Positions 31,899 through 40,197 of a stretch of 40,197 nt of DNA are shown here, one piece after another. Where the stretch lies: positions 1-40,197 of the forward strand of contig JBBHKE010003233.1 of NCBI GenBank assembly GCA_037447655.1, read 5' to 3'. Under the pieces are notes generated by a model. The model ran no database searches. It saw only the letters and a list, made by a program, of their open reading frames with translations, and was not told where the DNA came from. The number at the start of each line of letters is the position of its first letter. The first letter of the stretch is position 1. The DNA is from Zygnema cylindricum. Taxonomy: Eukaryota; Streptophyta; Zygnematophyceae; Zygnematales; Zygnemataceae. Position numbers and translations under genes: made by a program.

Positions 31899-33067
31899 TA
31901 GTGTTGGGTATCGGGTAAATTCACATCGCGATAATTTCGATACTCGATATATCGAATATCGATCTAGCAGAATCCTCGATATATCGTACCGAGACCAACA
32001 TGAATTATCGCGATATACATCGCGATATATAGTATTTTATTAAATTTAATATTTTATATTTCTATATAATATGTAATTTTAGCGAAAAAGACAAATTGTC
32101 TGATACGCCACGTACGACGTAATTTCGTTCCGTGGCTTAAAGGTAGACGCTAGTGTTGGGTATTGGGTAAATTAATATCGCGATAATTTCGATATTCAAT
32201 ATATCGAATATCGATCGAGCAGATTCCTCGATATATCGTACCGGGACCAACATAAATTATCGCGATATATATCGCAAAAACTGGGTGTCCGTACAGTCCT
32301 AGTACGGAAAATCGTACGGTTACCCCCCCCCTTCCCCGGGCGCGCGCTCAGTGTGGGGGTTAAAAAAATTGGGAAAAAAAAAATTTAATGCCTCGATATA
32401 TCGCGATAATTTGGTTTTCGATATATCGAAGCGATATATCGATTATCGGGTACCTGAAATTCGATATATATCGAATATCGGCAAAAGGTCCTCGATACCC
32501 AACACTAGTAGACGCCGCAAAATGTAACCGACAAAAAAATACTAATTTTGTAATTCATATATTTACTTATTTGGGGTTTGGTTACATCAGGAGGTCTCTG
32601 TCATAGTACGAACAACCAAATTTATGTATTACAGAGGCCTCGGTTACATCGCGTATCGTCTATAAACAAGTTTTTACATATGTGTTTTGATTTGAGTGGT
32701 TCTTTGTAAGTTGACGATCAAATCTCTAAAATCGCCAAAGATTTGAATACCGACCATTTTCGTATGGATATCCATACTTGCGTATTATGTACGTGTACTT
32801 CACAAGTGTACCACGTCAATGTATCCCAAAGATCTCCTTCACTCTGTTGACTTTCAGGAAAAAACCGTATTTCTTTTTCCGAAGGCACGTGACTTTGGAG
32901 ACCTGTGATTTTTTTTACTTTTATTTTTTTAATGCCTCGATATATCGACGATACGATTTATCGGCGATACATCGCGATATTTTGATTTTCGATATATCGC
33001 GAATATCGGGTACGTGAAATTCGATGTATATCGAATATTGGCAAAAGTTCCTCGATACCCAACACTA
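31899..33067. mobile_element. hAT-like TAGTGTTGGG element, outer copy
   Basis: TAGTGTTGGGTATCGG at the left end and CGATACCCAACACTA at the right end. Flanking TTGAACAT/TTGAACAA gives an approximate 8 bp duplication. The left-arm copy of D has the uninterrupted site at 17423..17430. The interior is unusually rich in CGATATATCG-type palindromes. It contains a second, smaller member of its family. No transposase. Confidence 0.85.
32151..32507. mobile_element. hAT-like TAGTGTTGGG element nested in its own relative
   Basis: 357 bp with ends TAGTGTTGGGTATTGGG and CGATACCCAACACTA and a perfect 8 bp target duplication GTAGACGC at 32143..32150 and 32508..32515. Its left 120 bp closely match the left end of the outer element. 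The middle has a GC-rich, C-run patch (about 32322..32365) that is unlike the rest. Confidence 0.93.
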
Positions 33068-35728
33068 TTGAACAAGATGCTTTTGCGTTTACCTTTCTTG
33101 TCCGGTCGCCATGAATGGACGTAGATTCTTTGAGGCTCCCGCAAAATAAAATATATGTGTTTTTTTTTGGGCGCGTTTGTTGGATTCTTCCCAGCATGAA
33201 TTGGTTCGCACACGTGTGGCCGCCCTCAACATTGTGCCTTCCTCCATTGGTGTGGCTAAGTAGTGGAGTCTGGAGTGAAGGAGAGGCAAAGTAAGCAAGG
33301 TGAGAGGCGAGTTGCAGTAGCACCTTCACATATTTTTCACCTTTCCGTGAAATGTCATTGCGGCCCTGAGACCCCTTCAAAAATAAAAGCGTACAAGATG
33401 CAAGCGGACAAAAACAAACAACATCGTACTTTTTTTTGTCTTATGAAAACTTTTCACACTTGAGAAAAAAAAAATCTATTTGTGAAGGTGGTTTTACTTT
33501 AGTTAAAACACATCGCCAATGTGTTTTAAGATAAGTTTGAAGATGACATGATAGTGGGTCGAAAAAACACAAAACAACAACTTTTCGTACATTCGAAGTT
33601 TGAGGATGACGCAAATTGTACTCTACAATTTTGTGATTTTTTCCTACGCTTGCAGCTTTAGCAGCACAACGCTACGTTTTAAAGGAAAAGACATAAAAAA
33701 AACCTTTACTTAGCCACATTGGGCCGTACCCTTAGTGTTAATAATAATATATTTGAGCCCCTAATTTTTGACCCTTGAACCTTAAACATAATTGATAGGA
33801 CTAATTTTTTCTTTACCTTAATATAGGTATGGTTTACTTAGCGTCACCGACTCTAGTTTAATCTGTTTCTAAATAGTTTAGTGTACGAGACGTGCGAATC
33901 CGTACCAAACCTGCTTGTTTTTTGGTATAAACGTCCAAATAAAGTTTCATATAACGACGTCGATAACGGAAAGTGAGAGGCGCGCACATAGGAAATCACT
34001 TTCATAATCGATTCATAGTAATAAAGACGGGCAAAACCACATGAACTTGTTCTCACATGTTCTAACGTCGACTACGTGAATAGTGAATGGAGGGGCTACA
34101 CTATGGGTACGTGTATCCTTATTCGTGTTATATATAAATATTAGAGTTGATGTTTTGTTGGCGTGATGTCATAAAAACCAATATAGCATTAATAACACCA
34201 TTTTTTTCTTTACACTTAAAATTTCTTAGCACTATAAGGGATTCACGATGTACAATTTCCTCGTATCCATACACCTTTAAATTTGTACGTACGATATCTC
34301 CCATATTCGTACACCAAATTAAAACTCATATGCATTTGTCCTTATATAAGTCCTAAAACCATCCAAGGCTCCAACTTGGTATCAATAACGATTTCCATCC
34401 ACACATGTCCGTACATCTCCGAACAAGCTCATTCTCCCCCGTACATTCAAAATCCCTCCTATGACTCTCCTCCTTCCCGCCACGTCACTTCTCCCTATCA
34501 TGTCACGTCCCGTTTTCAGATCGTCTTCGCTCGTCTCCGTTCGTTGTTTCTCCTCATGTCACGAGTCCTTGTTCCGAGGACCTACGTTACCCCCTTTGTT
34601 CCTCCAATTGAAGGTACGAGAGGGGTTGTATAGTGCGCCAAATGGGTGTGCTTAAGTCGCCCGATACTGCAACGATTTGACAACTAGCCCGCAAAAGGGA
34701 TAGGGGCTTGCTAAAAGAGGAAGTGTGTAGGTTATTGCCTTCATTTAGTACAAGCTCCTTTTGTGTTTACAAAGATAATGCTTTATTTCAAAGAGTTTCA
34801 CAACTTGCTGGACTAGATTAGAAAGTATTATTTAATCAACCCCTCGGTTAATAACACGTGGAACAAAATAGTTTTAGGCAACCAAATGCATGAGGAAAAA
34901 AGAAAGGTATACGAATAGGAAAGGCCTAAAGAAGCACATAAGTAAAGCATAAATTGTTATTGAAAGGACGACGCATAAGTACGGCTTATCGACAAAATAA
35001 CTACAGTATTCAGCACTACAATTCACTTACGAAAACAGCCCGTTGCCTACAACCGAACAACATTAGTAGTCATATACAAACAGCGCGAATTAACAAAAAG
35101 TACACTGAAATAAAAACCAACACTGAAATTTTTCGAAAACGGCAATCCGTACAAAATTTCGAACAATACATACCCCACTCAGTGACGTTGGCACAAACGT
35201 CAACAAACGAACCACCTTCACAAGTTAACATATGTATGGGAAGTAAAACGTCAGTAGTTACGTCTTTGTACCTTTCCACGGTGTCACGTTTGTAACATGA
35301 AAAATGACTCGTTGTCGTAATAACAGTTGTCTACGGTTTTACATGCATAGATAAAGGTGCGCTAGAGTTTAATTTGTAATCAAGCCGCATTACAAAGACT
35401 GCAGTTCAAAAAACAAAATCCACCAAAAATAATATTGATATGAATTGCTAGATCGGGTCCAACCGCTGACGCAGAGGTCGCAAACGGTCAACCGAAACCG
35501 TGACCGACAGTTAACCGACCGCCGGCGCCGGATCCGGAACGGATTCGGTTGCCAAATTTTGAGGTTCGGGCGGTTGGGGTCGGTTGATTCACTAGAAAAA
35601 AAAAACGGCCGGTTACGGTCGGTTAACCAAAAAACCAAAAATAATGAAAATTTTGTACTGTCCATACAATCCAACATTATTGTACTTTGTACTCTTTGGT
35701 ATCGTGGAAGTTCGTGACATCATGATTA

Positions 35729-36291
35729 GCGTTGCAAATCTGACACGGTAGTAACACTATTCATTTCACAAATCTTAGGGAACGCGACAAAGCGTCGCAA
35801 ATCTGACACGGTAGTAACACTATTCATTTCGCAAATCTTAGGGAACGCGACAAAGCGTCGCAAATCTGACACGGTACAATACACCGTCGATCGTATTTAG
35901 CGTGTATGTTTTTTTTTGTCTCTTAAAACATATTTTCTCCGTACATACATGTCGGATTGTGGATCTGACGGTTGCGATTGAAAGGTTGTATTCTCAGCTT
36001 ACGAATGGCGGTTTTAAAATGAAAATTGGACAAATATGTACGGATAAAAGATGTTTTAAGAGAAAAAAAAAACATACACGCTAAATACGATCGACGGTGT
36101 AGTATAACTATTCATTTCACAAATCTTAGGGAACGCGACAAAGCGTCGCAAATCTGACACGGTACAATCCAACATTATTGTACTTTGTACTCTTTGGTAT
36201 CGTGGAAGTACGTGACATCATGATTAGCGTCGCAAATCTGACACGGTAGTAACACTATTCATTTCGCAAATCTTAGGGAACGCGACAAAAT
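35729..36291. repeat. 63 bp minisatellite with a larger 500 bp duplication
   Basis: Units starting GCGTCGCAAATCTGACACGG at 35729, 35792 and 35855 are spaced 63 bp apart; more units occur at about 36148 and 36229. The block beginning ACAATCCAACATTATTG occurs at about 35665 and again at about 36165, so a ~500 bp segment was also duplicated, the second copy being partial. Confidence 0.85.
35882..36099. mobile_element. 218 bp TA-flanked MITE with ~65 bp TIRs
   Basis: Begins CACCGTCGATCGTATTTAGC and ends with its complement. The inverted repeats extend over roughly 65 bp each with only a few differences, leaving a short unique centre of about 85 bp. Flanked by TA at 35880..35881 and 36100..36101, and inserted in the minisatellite. 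The CACCGT start and TA flank are shared with element D. Confidence 0.88.
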
Positions 36292-37156
36292 CGTAATTAT
36301 TGGCTTGTTCATATGTCGTACATTATTGCAAAGTACATTAATGCTAATAACAATGAGCGTCGTAATTTTGTACTTTTTCGGTTACGGGCGGGCACGATTA
36401 GTCGCGAGAAATCGAGTTTTCGGTTAACTTTTATTTTCGTAAACGCCGGTCGGTTAACGGTTAACAATTTTGGAGCGTGACATAACCCGGTCGGGCGTTG
36501 GTTACTCAGATTTTGAAAAAAAAAACGGTCAGTTTCGGTTATGTAAATTTTTTACTTTTGCGACCTCTGCGCTGATGCGACGCGATGAATTAAGTCATAT
36601 TCCTTATCTATATGCACAATAAATGTCGATCTTTGAAAAAGTGTACTGAAAAATATCGTTGTAGTTGGTTCCCAACAAACGGTGCAACAACTTCATACGA
36701 TTTACTGACATTTCTACCACCACGTTTTGAAAATAACCACACATTGTGATTATAAAATACATGTCAAAACCAAACACATCAAACCCACAATTCCTTGTTT
36801 TTTTTTTGCGAAAGGAACTTAAGATGGTCCACGACTTGCTCGACTTGCGATCGTTCAGGTTTTCCTTTTTAGCAGGAGTATTTTCTTCCGTATGATTATT
36901 TGTTTTTTGTACCACTGTACTTTTTATTGCGATCAATTGGTTTTAGTACGATTGTAATTTTACGAGCAATCGTTTGTTTTTAGGGTATTGGCGAATGTAA
37001 CCGGAACTTAAAGAACAAAATTTGTTTTGTAGCGAGGATTCTTCCTAATAGTTTTTTTGGTTATTGAAAACAAAGTCAAAGTCAAAGTCGTCAGTTAAAG
37101 CCGTGACATATGTAGACTATATGTAATATTTAATATTGTAAACGTCATGTTTTTTG

Positions 37157-37966
37157 TAGTGTTGTGTATTGGTAAGGATTTGCCGGTAACCGATATAGGC
37201 CTTTTTTCGGGTTGCCGATAATCGAGATATCGGTACGATATATCGATATCGGTGTTATCGCCGATAAACAACCTATAATATCGGTTGTTTATTTGCGATA
37301 ACAACGATATTGATAACTATCGGCAATAACTATACGGACCGTACAGATAAATGTACGGGCAGTACACTCAACTGAACGTGTTATTTCCGGGACGTGTTGC
37401 AGACCCCCTTCCCCCCGATTTCGGTAAAAATCGTGATATTTCCTTGATTATTTATAATTTAAGGGGGTTTTACTTGGGTTCCACGCTCCCATACCCTTCC
37501 AGAATGTCCTTTTCTGTTATTTTTTTTTTTGAGAAGGTGGTGGTAGTAAATGGCGGCAGTCTGACATATTAGTTCGTCTGCCCTGTTCTGCCTGTTCGTT
37601 TGGTTTTCGAAAAAGTTTGATTTAAAAATTTACAATGTAATTTATTTTTTTCGTTTCGATACTAAAATTTTAGAACTATAGCGTATTTTTTTAATTTGTC
37701 AACGTTTATGTGTTGCGCTGTAAGTAATAAGTTTCAGTTAAACAGATACGGAACAGGTTCTTATACGTGGCATGCCATGCTATATAAAGTCAATAATAGA
37801 TTACAGTATAAAGTACTATTGTATGCATACTATACTTTTTTAAGTTATCGCCGATATGGAATTAGTTGGTCTCGGACCGATATATCGGGACCTTTGACCC
37901 TTCGATAACCGATAACTATCGGTATTGGTGTTATCGCGATAATTTTTTTACCGATACACAACACTT
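37157..37966. mobile_element. hAT-like TAGTGTTGTG element, third locus
   Basis: Ends TAGTGTTGTGTATTGGTAA and TTACCGATACACAACACT(T). The flanks GTTTTTTG (37149..37156) and GTTTTTGG (37967..37974) fit an 8 bp duplication with one mismatch. The left arm is uninterrupted here (about 955..962). The interior is rich in CGATA/TATCG. No coding capacity seen. Confidence 0.8.
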
Positions 37967-38111
37967 GTTTTTGGGGACATTGTCGACATCATGCTGATTC
38001 GTGACATTGTTAGCATCATTAATTTTGTACCTTTCTCCCACGCCTTTCCGTTTTTTTTTTTTTTTTTTCTCTCGACTTGTCCTCCCAACTATGCTTAAAG
38101 ATAGTGAAAAC

Positions 38112-38415
38112 CATAGTTCAAAAGTAGGTGAAAGTAGGCCCATACAATATGCCTATTGTATGCAAAACATACAATATGACCTTAAGACCCATATTGTATT
38201 CGGACCTATTGGACCAATTAATACATTCGGACCAAAAATTGGACCAATTAAAACATTCGGACCAAAATATTTATTTACACCGTCAGATTCAGACGATCGG
38301 ACGGTCGCTGATCAAAGTAGCGATCTAAGAAGATCACATGAAAAGCCCATAACACAACTTACGATAAAGGCGCCGACCAAAGGCCTACCATAAAAACGCC
38401 TACTTTTGAACTATG
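38112..38415 (+). mobile_element. hAT-type MITE (CATAG family), copy 3, short form
   Basis: 304 bp with perfect TIRs and a perfect 8 bp duplication GTGAAAAC at 38104..38111 and 38416..38423. Ends match copies 1 and 2, but much of the centre is replaced by about two and a half units of a ~30 bp repeat (ATTCGGACCAAA...TTGGACCAATTAA, about 38198..38272). Confidence 0.93.
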
Positions 38416-38423
38416 GTGAAAAC

Positions 38424-38880
38424 TGATGTTTTTCAGTTTTTTTTGGTTTAATACCAAAATTTGTTGTGTTCAAGTTCACGAAGACGTAGCGAGGAGAGGT
38501 AGAGGGAGAGGGTAGAGGAGACGCGACGACGACGTAACATTTTGCAAAAAGACACATGAATAAAACTGGAGCTCCGATACCCTCACAATTTTTTTGTCCG
38601 TACTTATTCGAGGCGGACAAAAAAAAAAAAAAAAAACTTGTTCTCTCCCTGGTCTGAAAATGCTTAAATCGTGTAAAATGTGCGAAGATGTTCTCCTATT
38701 CGTTACTCGAATGTCACTTTGCTATAAAGTGACTTTCGAGGTGGTTGACTTTTGAGTTTGAAGTTTGACATTTGGCAAGATGTGACGATTGGCCGAAAAA
38801 GGGAATACGTCAAACTGACGTGCTTACTACACCATGATTTTTAAACTTTTTCCATACAAAAACACATTTTATCAGTGTAG
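38424..38880. other. Intergenic DNA, nothing recognised
   Basis: Contains a GA-rich patch (38494..38522) and an 18 bp A run (38619..38636). No domain or terminal repeat found. Confidence 0.4.
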
Positions 38881-39130
38881 TATTCAATTTTGAGGAAAAT
38901 GATAGAAAGATACCCTTATTTTTGCTGGCATTAAGTTAAATATGACGAGAATTGTACTTAGGTTTTTACACTTTTTTTCACGAGGGAATTTTTTTCCGGT
39001 GCAACATTCAATCTTTGAGGAAAATGACAAAAGACACCCTTTATTAAGCACATTAAGTTTAACAATGACATAAGTTTTACTCCAATGCCACCGTACCAAA
39101 ATAACGTCGTTTTCAGAAAATGACAAAGGA
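38881..39130. repeat. Two-unit tandem repeat, period about 125 bp
   Basis: TTCAATTTTGAGGAAAATGA at 38883 recurs in variant form at 39007, and the following CATTAAGTT...ATGAC stretch recurs too. A partial third unit (GAAAATGACAAAGGACA) is near 39115. Confidence 0.6.
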
Positions 39131-39219
39131 CATTGCCAGGATCATTTTGTCGGTAAATCCGATCAAAGGTTAAAATGGTCTTTAAATAGGTTTGGATGTT
39201 TTAAAAGTGTTTTATGGAA

Positions 39220-39405
39220 TTATTCGAGAGGAAGGGGAGAGAAGGGGAAAGGAAGGGGAGGGAGAAGGGGGGAGGGAGGGGGGAGAGAGAGGGGAGGGAG
39301 GGTGGAGGGAGGGGGGGAAGAGGGGGGTGGAGAGGGGAGCTAATGAAAATAAAATGAGAGGGAAGAGAGGAGACGAAAGGGGGAAGGGGAGGGACAAGAG
39401 CCCAT
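39220..39405. repeat. Purine-rich (G/A) low-complexity tract
   Basis: Long irregular GGGAGA runs on the plus strand. The ORFs called through it on either strand are low-complexity artefacts. It would lie beyond the 3' UTR of the Maf-like gene. Confidence 0.8.
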
Positions 39406-39628
39406 GTTTATCAAAAGGTACCCACAATTTATTTTCAATTTACCAAAAAAAAAATATTATAATTTTTGTTATTGCTACAACAGTCGTACAAAGGAAAAAA
39501 AGGATGAAAAAAAAAATCGGGCACGAATATGGATATTTTGTATATATTTTTTTTAATTTTTTATTATCATTTTAATTTTATGCAGAAAAATGCTTTTACA
39601 ATTTTTTTTTTTGTTATTTTTAAGTATT

Positions 39629-39709
39629 TTAATTATCTTTTAAAACTTTTTGGATGAGAGAGAGAGTAAGATCTTTTGGAAGACCCATCACACTGTCCAA
39701 ACTTCCCAC
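39629..39709 (-). CDS. Probable last coding exon of a Maf-like nucleotide pyrophosphatase gene (partial)
   Basis: On the minus strand a strong splice acceptor (long polypyrimidine tract and CTCAG, AG at 39711..39710) is followed by an open 26-codon frame ending in TAA. It contains GSLDSVMGLPKDLT then a hydrophobic helix-like tail. The VMGLP motif preceded by G-x-x-x/S is the C-terminal signature I know from Maf/HAM1 family proteins, which hydrolyse non-canonical or modified nucleoside triphosphates. The catalytic residues would be in exons to the right of the window; the pyrimidine-rich sequence from 39712 upward would be intron. A possible polyadenylation signal AATAAA (minus strand, 39560..39565) lies about 65 nt after the stop. 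If the exon starts in phase 0, the first residue is V. The call rests on a short motif. Confidence 0.55.
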   Translation of the reverse strand: MGSLDSVMGLPKDLTLSLIQKVLKDN

Positions 39710-39711
39710 CT

Positions 39712-40197
39712 GAGGAAAAAAAAAAGAAGAAGAAGAAAGAAAGAAATAAACAATAAGTATTCATCGTGGTAATAAACTCAAATAAATCGCGAAATAAATC
39801 GTCAAAATAAATAAACTAAAATATAATAAAACAAAATAAAACAAAATTAAAAAGATAGAGAAGAAACATCCAAAGAAACAATAAAATGAAACAGAAACAT
39901 ATTAATACCGAAAATGCAAAAAAGAAAACAAGAAAAAAAAGAAAAAAAAAAGAAAAAAAGAAAAAAAGAAAAAAAGAAAAAAAGAAAAAGAAAAAAAAAG
40001 AAAGAGAAAGGAAGCATTTCATTGCAGAAATCTACATTTTCTGAAAGACAGAAGCCTTACTTCTCTTTTCTCCCCCCTCCCTCTCCCACTCCCTCTATGC
40101 CTCTCCTACTACGCCTCTCCCTCTCCCTCTCTCCCTCTCCTTCTCCCCCTCTCCCTCCCCCTCTCTCCCTCTCCCTCTCCGCCTCTCCCCCTCCCTC
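39712..40197 (-). other. Probable intron of the Maf-like gene, pyrimidine-rich on the coding strand up to about 40020
   Basis: Plus-strand A/G runs (39716..40015) read as a very long polypyrimidine tract on the minus strand next to the acceptor. From about 40060 to the edge the plus strand turns CT-rich instead (CTCCCTCTCC repeats). No further exon is recognisable before the window ends. Confidence 0.45.

Larger units (their letters stand above)
31537..34250 (-). mobile_element. Element D, right-arm copy
   Basis: Ends CACCGTGAATC (31537 onward) and GATTCACGATG rightmost (to 34250, one mismatch in the inverted repeat), flanked by TA at 31535..31536 and 34251..34252. Inverted relative to the left copy and at the same point in repeat R. 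About 1.5 kb once the hAT-like insertion (31899..33067) is set aside. It has the empty site of Copia-1 at 33674..33678. A subterminal block at 31555..31610 recurs in the same direction at 33735..33790. Confidence 0.82.
35472..36569. mobile_element. hAT-like CAGAGGTCGCAAA element with internal minisatellite
   Basis: 1098 bp, ends CAGAGGTCGCAAA and TTTGCGACCTCTG, both arms GC-rich with many GGTTA/TAACC motifs. The 8 bp duplication CGCTGACG/CGCTGATG (one mismatch) is at 35464..35471 and 36570..36577. The left arm has the single uninterrupted site at 2101..2108. The middle holds a 63 bp tandem repeat and another MITE. No transposase. Confidence 0.88.
34251..37990 (-). repeat. Repeat R, right arm, first part (inverted)
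   Basis: Reverse complement of about 938..3256, interrupted by two private insertions, 35472..36569 and 37157..37966. It keeps the empty site of the CATAG MITE at 36673..36680. The outer limit is set by the GACATTGTCGACATC motif at 37976..37990, the counterpart of the left-arm start. Confidence 0.75.

Noticed and set aside
35729-36291. CRISPR-like array
   Set aside because: Units are contiguous 63 bp minisatellite copies without spacers in a plant-type nuclear sequence.
938-37990. Inverted arms as a palindromic assembly artefact
   Set aside because: The arms differ by many substitutions and by private insertions with their own target duplications, which an artefact would not produce.

Overview
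The window looks like nuclear DNA from a land plant: AT-rich, full of transposable elements, with plant Ty1/Copia retrotransposons and one intact gene of a plant-specific family. The lineage (bryophyte, fern, lycophyte or seed plant) cannot be fixed from this sequence. About 80 percent is mobile or repeat DNA. I see two host loci: an intact single-exon gene on the minus strand (21284..22636) and, at the right edge, what looks like the last coding exon of a minus-strand gene for a Maf-like nucleotide pyrophosphatase (39629..39709).

Layout. A large diverged repeat, called R here, occurs as a left arm (about 938..19452), an inverted right arm (about 29881..37990), a shorter copy in left-arm orientation next to the host gene (copy b, about 23340..25500) and a further fragment (about 28765..29440). 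The left arm holds a TIR transposon (element D, 3257..17779). Inside D sits a 13 kb Copia retrotransposon (Copia-1, 3829..16825, minus strand). Inside the integrase region of Copia-1 sits a second, related Copia element (Copia-2, 7098..13809, minus strand). The right arm holds its own D copy (31537..34250) with a different load: an hAT-like element (31899..33067) that contains a smaller relative (32151..32507). Two more hAT-like elements (35472..36569 and 37157..37966) lie further right.

Because the arms are paralogous, each acts as an empty-site control for insertions in the other. Copy b is empty both for D and for the TAGTGTTG element that the two big arms share, so a relative order of events can be read: R; copy b splits off; D and the shared hAT element insert; the arms duplicate as an inverted pair; arm-private insertions follow.

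Three complete copies of an hAT-type MITE (TIR CATAGTTCAAAAGTAGG) have perfect 8 bp target duplications (1436..1998, 25651..26197, 38112..38415). A fourth terminus abuts the only assembly gap (19768..19777).

The most unusual molecular feature is the Copia priming site. In both Copia elements the base after the LTR starts a stretch matching the anticodon arm of initiator tRNA-Met rather than its 3' end, and the apparent gag start codon is the complement of the CAU anticodon inside that stretch. Both LTR families also carry a tRNA-like A-box/B-box segment on the antisense strand.
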